Assembly (NCBI GenBank): GCA_964247055.1
Contig: OZ176056.1
Location: 4,526,001-4,590,000, forward strand
Source: Paragordius varius
Lineage: Eukaryota > Nematomorpha
Direction: 5' to 3'
DNA: 64,000 nt
Each line of letters opens with the position of its first letter. Position 1 is the first letter of the stretch. A program made the position numbers and the translations under genes. Shown here piece after piece: positions 49,736-61,284 of this stretch. The notes under the pieces were generated by a model. It worked only from the letters and a program-made list of their open reading frames with translations. It had not been told where the DNA came from and ran no database searches.

Positions 49736-50201
49736 CACGTTGACGGACAGTAGGAACAAGCGAAGTTCGAAAATTGACACTATATGTTTTTGTGATTTTT
49801 AGAATGTTAGAAGTATAGTTTTACTCTTTCTGCTTAAATAAACTTAATTTTGATTAATTTAGTACCTTTAATTAGGTTGAGTTATATAAATAATAATAAA
49901 TATCGTTAAACGTATCAATAAGAACTATAAATCCAATAGAAAACACGATCGCACTACTCCCTTCACAACCACGTGCATACTGAATCTGCAACTCGTATAA
50001 CAGGTGAAATATGAACTTCAACCTAAAAAGATGTTTTCAAAACACGACACTATGCTTCTACATATACGCCAGTAAGTGCACATTTGTGCTGCTATAGCCG
50101 TAGTGTCTAAAAACGACCGTTTCGTTTTGGACGGCTATAGCAGTCATGCCACATTGTGAACTTCGCTTTGACGGCTATAGCCGCAATTGTCCGTCAACGT
50201 G
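49736..50201. mobile_element. piggyBac-like MITE with TTAA duplication
   Basis: TTAA at 49732-49735 and 50202-50205. Perfect 14-bp ends CACGTTGACGGACA. Subterminal AAGCGAAGTTC recurs inverted at the right. The word GGCTATAGC or a close variant appears three times near the right end (50085-50180). It is 466 bp with no transposase. Confidence 0.85.
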
Positions 50202-50231
50202 TTAATATTTTCGTGTTAAAATTTTTTGGAG

Positions 50232-50440
50232 GATAGTTCGGATACTCCAGCTATAATACACAACCCTGCTCCTAACTTTGAAAACGAAAATGCGCAACAG
50301 AGGTTTAGAAAAAATTAATTTAAACGAGTATTTATTTTATTTCAATTATATAGTTGTTTTAGAATGAAAAAATGAAAGTTTTAATGCTTCGTATTTCAGC
50401 AGATCTCTAAAAACGCCAGAAAAGGCTCAAATTAACATAG
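50232..50440 (+). CDS. Candidate two-exon fragment, unknown
   Basis: Exon 50232-50302 (71 nt, DSSDTPAIIHNPAPNFENEN, AQQ) and exon 50400-50440 (41 nt, RSLKTPEKAQINI, acceptor TATTTCAG, donor ATAG|GTACGT) join in matching phase 2. The first acceptor (TTTTTTGGAG) lies only 30 bp past the TTAA MITE, which may have replaced upstream sequence. No partner exons were found either side. The composition is coding-like against an AT background. Confidence 0.3.
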
Positions 50441-50608
50441 GTACGTATTTGTTATTTTTTTATTAATTTGTAAGTATGGACATTTTGAAATTATAGGTAA
50501 TAAGACTAGAAAGACTATATTTTTTCTTAAAAATATATTTTAAACATCATCCGGAATAATAAAAATATCTAAGAAATAGGTTAGTTATTCACACTTCTCT
50601 GTCCTTCT

Positions 50609-50630
50609 GTCAATCATCTCCATGATTGAC
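50609..50630. other. Perfect 9-bp stem-loop
   Basis: GTCAATCAT, loop CTCC, ATGATTGAC. Isolated; it could be a structured RNA end or chance. No neighbouring gene explains it. Confidence 0.5.
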
Positions 50631-51776
50631 AAGCAACTCTTTAGGCTTAATTTTAATATTGTAACAAAATTATATAAATGACAAAATTTAAACATTGTTC
50701 TCAATTTTTAAATTTTATGTTTAGGTATATCCGTTAGATACGCTAATATTTTATAATCTTATAATAAATTAATTGTTAAGAACCTACATTTTTCTTTAGT
50801 GTTAATATATAGAAAATCAACTATTTATAACTAACCTTTATTTATATATATATATATATATATATAAACCCTTATGTATATTAACCAACATTAATATCCT
50901 CCAAATTTAATAATTTGGCACGCTTTGCTTATTATAATGTTATAGATTATGGTTGTTGAAAGAAAAAATAGAGGCTAATGAAATATGCGACAGTTTGACG
51001 GACGGCATTTTCATTCTACTTTTTTACATCATTATTACATGAAATATATATTACTTCCGATTTCTGTGTAAATCATATCATATAAATAAATTATCAAAAA
51101 ACCAAAGTTCATTATTTTAGGGTTAAATTTTATTGATAATTACTAATAATAAATAGATTAGCAAGATATACAAGCTACTTGTTAGATTGTCGGCACCATA
51201 TTCATTCTCCATACAATTAACTTACCTTATTGTAATAATTGTCTAATTAAACAATTATTCTTTGATCTATTTAAACAGTGAGTGGTGTACTATATATTTT
51301 AAAAAAGCTTGAATTATCCAATAGATATATATATGGATTATGCAATGAAAAGATATTTATTTAATACCCCACACTCTTTTTTAATAAATGCAAAAGGTAT
51401 ATATATTAGATAAATATCGGGGAATTCTTTTGTACGCAGGAAATAAGGTGACATATGGTTGAAATGACAAAAATTTATAGATTTGATATCAAAAATAACA
51501 TTTTCAACCTTATTGATGTATAATAATATTAAAATGTTAAGAAAATAATAATATTAAACAATAATTTTATATAACTTTATTTTTTAGGCAAGAATTTGAA
51601 ACATTTATACATAATATTATTTATTGATAAACATGGAGATACAACATAACGTATTATAAAATATTAAATTTCACAAAATAATATATATAATTAAATAAAT
51701 TATTAATTGCAGGTTTTTGATAAGAAAATATTTTAGATTGCAATCCAGGAATGTATGTGTAATATATTCAATTATT
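50631..51776. other. AT-rich spacer
   Basis: A (TA)n run lies at about 50845-50866. I found no ORF or repeat end that I can support. Confidence 0.5.
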
Positions 51777-52352
51777 CTAAAAATTATATATAAAGAAACA
51801 ATAGTTGATAATATAAAGACATAAAAATACATCTAGAAAATTATGATGAGTAATTTGAAAAATAATATTAAGAAAAAATATTAGTATATCAATAAAAATA
51901 TATATTTGGCCCAAAATATATCGTTTAAAATTTGTGAAATATTGCATTTTTGTAAGTTGATTTTTAGATAATTTTTGCATTGCTTTTTGCCGTTGATGCA
52001 TTTCAAAATCATCTCCCAACATTCTGAAAGTTATTGCACATTTTCGAATAATTTTTTCATTTTTTAAATTTTTGGTAATATTATAATTCTTGATTTTATT
52101 AATGGTAGTTTTTTGACTTTTTGGTGAATATGGATCTATGTTCTCAAAATGTTTTTTGAATTTTGTTTCAAAAGCTTTTTTTGTATCTTGTCGCATAATA
52201 TTTCCCTTTTCACTATAAGTTTGAATATATTTCATTGGTGGGTTTCTCCTAACCTGTTCCAAGTCACCACCATTGCGATTTCCTTGAATACTGAAGTGAG
52301 AAACGTTTCTAAGCTTTATTAATTGATTTAGATCTAGTTGAGCTACCATATT
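51777..52352 (-). CDS. Putative BH3-motif protein with hydrophobic tail
   Basis: An uninterrupted 190-codon ORF, the longest in the window. ATG at 52349 follows a 3' splice site (exon edge 52352), and a strong donor (TTTCAG|GTAAAT) at 52478 suggests a non-coding first exon and a 125-nt leader intron. Residues about 105-117 read CAITFRMLGDDFE, which fits the BH3 pattern x-A-x-x-L/F-R-x-L-G-D-D/E-F. The flanks are lysine-rich and helical in character. From about residue 145 the protein is very hydrophobic (YIFIDILIFFLNIIFQI and on), suggesting one or two membrane segments, as in tail-anchored BH3-only proteins. The N-terminal 60 residues are polar with no recognised domain. If correct it would bind Bcl-2 proteins at mitochondria. 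A chance 13-residue match is the main alternative. Confidence 0.55.
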   Translation of the reverse strand, partial: NMVAQLDLNQLIKLRNVSHFSIQGNRNGGDLEQVRRNPPMKYIQTYSEKGNIMRQDTKKAFETKFKKHFENIDPYSPKSQKTTINKIKNYNITKNLKNEKIIRKCAITFRMLGDDFEMHQRQKAMQKLSKNQLTKMQYFTNFKRYILGQIYIFIDILIFFLNIIFQITHHNFLDVFLCLYIINYCFFIYNF

Positions 52353-52477
52353 CTAATATTTTGTAGAAAAAAAATAAATTTTATTGTTTTTGGAAAGTTA
52401 AAAAAAGCAAATAATTTGAATAAATATTTGCAATATTTTGAATAAAAAACTGAATAAAAAAATATTTATAGATTTAC

Positions 52478-52516
52478 CTGAAACAGTCAAATTTATCTTT
52501 GAACAGTATAGCAAAT
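52478..52516 (-). other. Possible 5' UTR exon of the BH3-like gene
   Basis: The minus strand ends here in CTGTTTCAG|GTAAATC, a consensus donor, 125 nt before the acceptor at 52353-52354 and with no competing ORF. The upstream limit is a guess. Confidence 0.4.
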
Positions 52517-53126
52517 TGATATTAAAGTAATTATGGAAAAAAAATTTTTAAACAATTTTTATAAAATAAAAAAATAATTTGAAATTTAAATAATTAAAAA
52601 ATTTGGTAAAATCAATAGTAATAGTATAAATATACATAATTTAAAAGATAACATAACATAATTTTAATTTTTTAAATTCCTAATTTTCCAATAAATAATC
52701 CCTTTCAATTTTATTTTTACTTTAACATTAAAAATTAATCATATATAAATAATGACATAAGATGACATAAGCCACACACAATATATTCCTAAAATATTAA
52801 TCTACTGGTATACTTAACTAATTTTATTGAAAATTATAATTGTTTTGAGGATAAAAATTTATTTGTTTTAAGTGTAATAACCATTAATTTATGGTTGATT
52901 GGATGAGAATTATTTTCTATTCCTAATTTTAGAATTTACACTTGATTACAGTTTTTTACCCTAAGCCATTTTTATATATTTTACATGAAAAGTATTTAAC
53001 ATCGGTGCTAATTTACAGAAAAAAGAAATTTATGAGGATAAGACTAAAAACTTAAGGACAAATATGATTTTTTCTAAAGATAACCCATTCTAATTTAAAC
53101 CATGAATTTTTACCTATTAAATTATG
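52517..53126. other. AT-rich spacer
   Basis: I see no gene or repeat end. The promoter of the BH3-like gene would lie here, but no distinct motif stands out. Confidence 0.4.
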
Positions 53127-53394
53127 CAGTAAAAATTAAATTTATACGGACAAAACGTAAAAATATGAAGACAAATATTTCTAAAAAACAACCATACTTT
53201 TTGCATCTTGATTTTAAAATTTAAATAATGGTTTAAATTTGAAAAGTATGGAATATGATGTATATTGGTAACACAATCAATTAAATATTATGGAAAAAAA
53301 ATAGATTTAAAAAAGTATGGTTGTCTTCTCAAAATACTTGTCTTAGTATTTTTCGTTTTGTCCGTATAGTTTTAGTTTTTACTGTATAACTTAG
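53127..53394. mobile_element. TA MITE, CAGTAAAAATT family, copy 5
   Basis: This is the best-preserved copy. CAGTAAAAATTAAATTTATA plus CGGACAAAACGTAAAAATAT is on the left; the reverse is on the right with CTG followed by TA. The second layer AACAACCATACTTTT pairs with AAAAGTATGGTTGTC. Confidence 0.85.
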
Positions 53395-55792
53395 TGTATG
53401 AACAATTGTGTCTAAATTCCTTATTTTGCTCTTAACCCAAAAACAAGAATTAGAAAATATGGTTGTCTTTTTTAATTTTTTTAATCATTTTACATAATTT
53501 TAATTTTCACAATAAAAATTTCTATTTTATCTCGTATAAAACAAAACGTTGTATTGTAATACCATTATCACAAAAATTATGGCCAAACTTTATTTTTTGT
53601 TTTTGCTAAACCTTTAAAAATACTAGAAAATAAATATTATAGTCAATAATAAATTGCTATTTAAATTAGATGGGTGTTATCTATATTAATTAAAAATTTA
53701 ACAATAACAACTACTAAAATTGTACTTTTATATTATAGTATAAGCTCTGAATGAATCGTCAAGGAATAATGCGTTTAGGAAATATGTGTTCACACTCTAG
53801 TTATATCTATAACTAAATCTATTAACTAATCATAAACATAATTTTATACTCATCCTACCGCTTTCACCATTATTAAATCATTTTTTCTTTTAAGCGATAT
53901 GGTTTAAAAAATAATTTTCCATATTGGTTCTCAGGATAGGAAATTTAATTTAAATAAAATTATTAATATAGAAATAACAAAGGTATTTATCCGTATATCA
54001 GAATGTTATATTGTGGGACATAAGAGCTACAAAAATGATTCGAAATTAGCGGTTCAGACTAAAATTAAAGCCTAATATAAATATAAAATATACAGGAAAA
54101 ACGAAAAAATTTATTTGATCCAAATTGATAGGATTTTTTTTCTTTTTTCAACGATTCATTTAACTTATTAAAGAAATTAACCACACAAGCATATTTAAGG
54201 ACAGAACTGACAACTAATTTGTCAGTTTGAAAAAATGAAGTATTATATTGCAGATTGGGCGATCTTTGATTGTTTGGAAATTTGAATTTGTTTTGCGTAA
54301 ACATTCGATTTTTGCATTGAAAAAGAGATATTATATGAATACATTATGGGATATACTTAAAGTTTTTTTCGCTATATAAACTTATTTTATCACTCTTTAA
54401 ATCCTGCCTATGAAACAAACATATCACACAATAAATGTCCATAATTTTGTTTCAAGGTAAAAATCCAACACGCGGATTTCCGTTACATATTGTGAAGACC
54501 GCCAAAAATTATCAAAAAATCATAATAATAAATTTGCAATTTTTCGACAAATATTTTATTAAGATCGGTAAAAGTAATAAAAAGATATTTTCATTTTTAC
54601 TCAATTTAATGCTTTAATTTTTTGGGTAATAATTTTTTCAACTCGGAAAAGGGGCTATCGATTATAATTTGTAAAACCTTTATTGTTGATGCCCTAAAAT
54701 AAGATTATATACACCCTATTTTTGTCCCCTTAAAAACAGGTTTTTAATAACGTAAAAATAAAGCATATGCTCATACGATATTGCCTGCATTAATTTGGTT
54801 TAACGAACAGCGTAAAGGTACTCAGTATTAAATATTTTATAAAAAAATAATTATATGGGTGATCGATTAAAAAAAGTATGCGTTTACAAGAATTAAAACT
54901 CTAACATCACCCACGCTTTTAATTTTTCTAACAAAATATAATATTTTTAAGCAACATTTTCAAAACGCAACATTTATTCAGCTGTCTCTGCTAGAAAAAA
55001 TGTTTTTGACTTAAAAATCGCTTATTTATTTACACCATCAAATGGTAAAATAAGTTTTTTTGGTATTATATTCGTAAAAAACTATCCTTTTAATTATTTC
55101 AATTATGTGGCCCGTAAAGCCATTTGTTTCGAGGACCGCTGTGTAAAATATAAGACAAAAATATCAACATTAAATTTTAAACCTGACAAAGGAACACACG
55201 TCTAAGAAAAAAATGCTGAAAATATTTAAACAGCTTTTAGAAATTAAACATTGATGTTTTTAATTAGTTATTAATAGATTATAGATTCTCCGAGAAATAT
55301 CCAAGTAGCGATTAATAAAGAGCTCATAACATACAACTTGAGAAAGTTTTTTTGCGGGAAATTAAATATTTAATTTTCCAATTATTTTAACATAAAATAT
55401 ATTTTTGGGGAGTAAACACGATGACTTTGGTACTAAATACGATTAGCAAAGGGTTCTACAACAATTGTCGGAATCTTAATTTTGACAAGTCCATAAAATA
55501 TTCCCAAAATTTACTTAAGTTAAGGGTTGTATTTAGCATTTATGACTTTGAATTCATAAAAAATGAATATTCTTTTTGGGAAAAAAGTGTCATCGAAACT
55601 TTGTATTTGTGACACAACGAGGAATACATATAAAAAGACATTTTAAATGATTGAAAAAAAATAACTGTTTTATATTTTTTTTTAAAAATATAATAAGTTG
55701 ATAATATGTAAAGAAAAGAAATTTTGCAAAAAAATTAATTTATTTTTTTATCATGGTGTTAGTTAATTTAGCCATTTATAAAAAAATGTACA
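53395..55792. other. Intergenic, hAT-type end near 55104-55142
   Basis: GTGGCCCGTAAAGCCATTTG followed by TTTCGAGGACCGCTG looks like a hAT terminal repeat in reverse (compare RPS13 intron 4 and 36750). The plus ORF at 55421-55612 has no features and is probably chance. Confidence 0.45.
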
Positions 55793-56030
55793 CAGTAAAA
55801 ATTGAAATTATACGGACAAAATTTTTTTTTATAAACGACAACCATACTTTTCAAAACTTAATATTTCCCATATAAATTATTTACAATTGTAAAATATATA
55901 ATTGATATTGATACAAATATCTCTATTTATTACTTTGCATTTTTAAACAATGATTTTTAGCATAAAAAAATTAGATTGAAAAAACATGGTTGTCCTTCAG
56001 TAAAAAATATTTTTATATCTGTGAATTTAA
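55793..56030. mobile_element. TA MITE, CAGTAAAAATT family, copy 6, truncated
   Basis: The left end CAGTAAAAATTGAAATTATA is intact; the right end is lost after GGTTGTCCTTCAGT. Confidence 0.7.
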
Positions 56031-56530
56031 ACCATTTGTCTTAAATAATCAATAATTTCTGCCGATAAAACAGAAGCCGTTTTGCCCAAAATCGTTTAAC
56101 AGGAACTAGAAACAAAAAAGGTTTATTAGAATCTATATCGCTGGTAACCTTAAAAAGTATTAATTAAACGCAAAATCCACACATAGTAACTCATTTTTAA
56201 CATAAATTATAATATATTTATTGATAATATATATATGATGATAGAAATAATTGGGATAAGTTATTTTTTGCCTTTTATGTAGCACTTGTAATTAAAAAAC
56301 TAGCTATTTAGATACAGCAGTTTCGTTATTATAACCATTAACTCTATACTAAAGCATTTATATAAACTGACAACGTGATATTAAATAAATTTGGTATTTT
56401 AATTATTCTTTCTGTAAAACAAACACATTACATATTTCAAACATATTTTTACATCTTTGCATCATTTTGAAAAAAAATCTTCTATAATCAAAATTCTTGT
56501 CTTTTGATCTCTCCAATATAACTCAACAAA

Positions 56531-59500
56531 CTAATAAATCATTCTAGAATTTAAATTTTTGTTATTGGTTGTTGTATTGTTGAAATTGACATTTGTCATC
56601 CAATCTTGATTGGAATAATCTTTGCTAGAATTTTCAGAGGCATTTAATGCGCCACCACCACCACCACCCAAGAAATAAGAGGTGGGAAATGGGATAGCTT
56701 CAGAAACATTATCAGCATAATTATAATTATTATTATCGTTATGATAATTAGTATTAAAGTTTGTATCGGCAGATTTGGGGGGTTTATTCATCGTCAAATT
56801 ATTCATAGAGGTTTGATTGGGCGCTACAGGCATCTCCTTGTAATGTTCCTTGAAATAACTAATGAGTGCCGTTACTGAGCCAAAGATTTGTCCTCTATAC
56901 CTTAGCCCATTAATGATAACACTAATGTATTCATAATGGGTTCGGGTTCGGGGCATAAAAGCCAAAATGAATTTACCTAACATATATAAGCAAATAAAAT
57001 TACATTACACACCAAAGATTATGGTAACTTATCAGTGAGATAAAATTTAATATATGAAAAACACATATAAAATTAATCAATCTGTTATTAAACTAACATT
57101 CAATAATTATTGACCAAAAAGAAAGTATATTGAAAATTTTACAGTCAATTTAGGTTTTTATATCTTCCTATTCATAATTGATAAAAATTTACAGTTAAAA
57201 AAAATAACCGGTGAGACATTATAAAATAAAAAGTAAAGTAAGGTATGTTGTTAGTACCAGGATATTCTTTGGATGGGCCAAATGCATAAGGGATTCGAGA
57301 CGGCGTAGCTTTTTTATTTTCCCGTAATACATAATCAAGCAATCTAGAATTGATAAAATTAGAATATATATATATATATAATGTTAATACAATAGAACCC
57401 TGACCACATAAAAATTATATGTTTTTGGGTAGTTTTTAAAATAATTCAAAAAAAGGATATTATATATATTCCATTATTATTGGTTTATAATAATATACAA
57501 ATATCTTAAACAAATTAATTCGTACAAAAGCGGACTCAGTATTTTGTACTTACTGGGAAACCTTATATTCAAAAAACCTAACAGTGTAGAATGATAGCAG
57601 GATAATTATTAGAAAAGCGCTGTATATACCTAATTATTCCCAAATTGGAATTATTTAATTCATTTTTCACATTTCAAAAATTAATGAATGGAGAAAAAAG
57701 TGTGCAATGATTTAGCTAATTAATTTAACTACTCATCTATATGTAAAAACTTATTATAAAAATTTAAAAAAAATATAGAAGCCAAATAAATTACAGTGTA
57801 CATTTTGATGGTTGCTTATTTCACATAATAGGGCAATTCGCAACACAGTAAAGTAGGGAAAAACAACAAAATGTTGAATAAACAATTATTCCTTTTCTTT
57901 TTTCCATACATTCCTGTGTTACAAATTGCCCTACTATAAAGTGAAATAAGCAACTATTAAAATAAATTCTATATATGCGTCGTTGACCTACCTACATATT
58001 AATCCAAAACACTCCCTATAAACATCAAAAATAGCACAATAATATTTAGTATAAATAAGCGCCATTTACCAACCTATATATTGGCAAAAATTTTAAATAT
58101 AGAATAAAATAATTTAACATAAACAACCTTTTAAATTCCTCGTCACTGGTTGAATCTTTTGCCGTAAGAGTTTCATCATCGTTAATGGCATTGAGTATTT
58201 CCTGATCAGCGGTGAGCAATGTTGGATTTTCATAGAAATATTTGTGATTTGCCAGCTCTCTAACGTACCCAGCCAGGGGTGTTATATAACGCGCCAATAT
58301 TTCATCTAAATCTTCAAATTCTTCCGTGTCAATCCACAAACTTTTACCAAGCATGTAGGGTTTATCTTTACCCTCCTCTTTAATATCTATTGTGATATAT
58401 ATATATATATATATAAACGATAAATATATTAGTAAACACTGGATTCTCGGGCCAATTGGCAGTACAACAGCATATATGGCAAAAACAACAAATGATTGAA
58501 ATTAAACAAAAATCATCTTAACTTTAATCAAATTAATTTATTTGAATAAACTTTGTTTTGTATTCATACGTTCCAGTATAAAAATTTAATCAAATATCGC
58601 TTTGTACATCGTTTGAATACAGATGATAAAAATATAATGAAAACGGCAAAATAGGTTAAAAAAAGTTTTTTATTATAACTTATATTTCATGACTTGCATG
58701 TATATAATATCGGATGCTATAAAACCAACAAAAACAAAATAAAATGCAAATTATGTACAAATTTCTTTTCGCCTTTATATATTTCCTATCAAATCATAAT
58801 TAAAAGTAATATATATATACATATCTTAAAAAAGAAATCAATCAAAAATTACCAATGTGTTGAACAACACCATGCCAAACCTTCCACCCCAAACTCAAGT
58901 GATTAGGACCCTTACTAAAGCTCGGTCTGATAAGGACTTCCCCGGGGCTTAAACCAGCCAGGTGGCGTCGTACTTGAGCATATGTCGTAATATTTCGAAA
59001 GCTCGGATGCGATATAAGCCGTTTACATCCATATATTTTATTATTATTATTGATAGTACTGTTCGACTGCTTATGAAGGTTTTGTTTGTATGCTGATATG
59101 AATAAAAAAAGATGAAAAAATTGACCATGGTGAAACCATTAATTGTATTAGTATAAATACCAGCAATACCATCTAATATATTCTGAAAGAGCACAACAGC
59201 ATAATTATGTTTAAGTTAGTTCTTTAGTAAAAATGTTAATATGATAAAAAACTTACATATTCCAAACTCGGAATCTTCCCGTTTAATTTTGTTATTACCC
59301 AAATTGGGTAGAGCAGAGGTTTGATTAAGGGATGCTTGTAGAGATTTTTTCTTTAAAAATGTCGTCCGCAAAGCTTGGTATTGTGTTTCCTCGTCATAAT
59401 CATAGTATATGTCACGCGGGGGTTTAAATTCATTGTTAGAATCGGCCAAGTCTGAGCTTTTGCTAGTTAATTCCACCGAAAATTTTTCCACATCGATACG

Positions 59501-61236
59501 TAAGACACGGGCAAATATAGTCATACCCATTTTGACTCGATCTTCAGGGTTACGTACCATACTATCCGATAAATTTTTCACGTGAATAAATCCCATCAGC
59601 CCATTTTCTAATCTCACCCTTTGAGAATTAAATAGTGTAAATTTAGTAAATTTTTGTTTATGATTATAAAATACAAAATATATTGCTGCTGAATTTACAA
59701 TGTTTCCAATTAAACACACTTAAAATTGATGTCTCTCAGAGTGTAGCTAGCAAATTAACAACAGATACCAGTTTTATATGTGTTAAAAAACATAGATCTG
59801 TTAAGACAGGACTTTTTTCATGTTAATTTGTCTCCATTTTACAAGATATTCAAAAGATAATGATAAATTTGAAGTTTAAATAGTGCAAAAAGTTATGCTA
59901 TACTAAAAAAGCTTTTTGTTTAGTATACTTTATGCCAATAGGTTGACCGGGACACATTTCAGAATCATAATGTTGCCACACTTCGGAAAGTTCCATAAAA
60001 TCTGATTTAAAACACACGGGACAACTCCAAAGCCCAGTTTCTTCGATTCGAATAGGATTGTAACCACCTGGGAGCATTAAATTTATAGTAAAAAGGACTG
60101 GTAGTAAAATCAACTCAAAAAATAAAATGTAAAAGAAAATTTATATTTTTATATTGGAAACACCATTTTTGATTCTTGTTTTTTTAATTTAACGTATATG
60201 ATTATTACATTTTCTGTTCGCTACTTCGACAAGAAATATATTAAATGTATCAATGTCCTAAAAATACGGCCTTTTATCACTAAATGTCAATTCACTTTTA
60301 TATTTAATTAAATCTTTAAAATTTTTATTATGTTATAAAACACCCTAAAATCTGTATCGAAAAAAAACCAATTAACCAACCTACCTCCATTGTTAAGTCT
60401 TTCTACAGCCTTTCGGGCAGGGGTATAGGCCAATCCAATGACACGAACTGCAACAAGTTTTCCAATGTAAAAAGTTTGGGGTGTTTCTTTCGTCACCATG
60501 TTAAAACGTTCTTCAAGCGTTGGTTCCATAGGTGGGATACGGGTATCTTTATACCTTAAAACACAAAATTTATATTAGTAAATATAGAAACAAAAGTTTA
60601 AAAGACAGACTTTGAATTTCTAAATAATTCATATAACATCGTATTTTTAAAATAAATAATTGAAAGTGTAGCATTTTAGATTTCGACCAGATTTAATTTA
60701 TGATGTATATCACATTATTAATTTGAAAAATATAATTATTATTAAAATTTGAACATTATACAATAATAATTAAACATTGTTCCACCAAATAATTCACAAA
60801 TACCGTTTATTGTATTTTTTTATATACATGTATTATTATACCAATGTAAGATCATATCGAAAAAATAAAATATAAAATGGTAATAAAAGTTAAATTTTTT
60901 CAACTTTTTATTACTAAGATACACGCATAAATTTCAACATAAATACATGTAAAACTACTCACCTATGAGTCAATTCGGAGCGAATATCATACAGCGTAGC
61001 AGTTTTATTGCCGAAACCTTGACGGGCCAATTCCTCAGCAAAAGCATCCAAGTCCAAATCTTTAAGCTTATCAGGGCATTCAAATATCTCTTCTATGGCA
61101 GACGCAGGGTCTGTCGTCCCTGTACCCTTTCCCCCGTGCTTATCTTTATTTCGTTTTTTGGGTACTTTTTTCCCCTTCTTACTACTTTTACTTTTCTATG
61201 ATATGAGCAAAATAATATTTACTGTCATGATAATTA

Positions 61237-61284
<48 letters not shown>

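Noticed and set aside
55421-55612. 63-codon plus-strand ORF
   Set aside because: No splice context, no homology that I recognise and composition no different from the surroundings.
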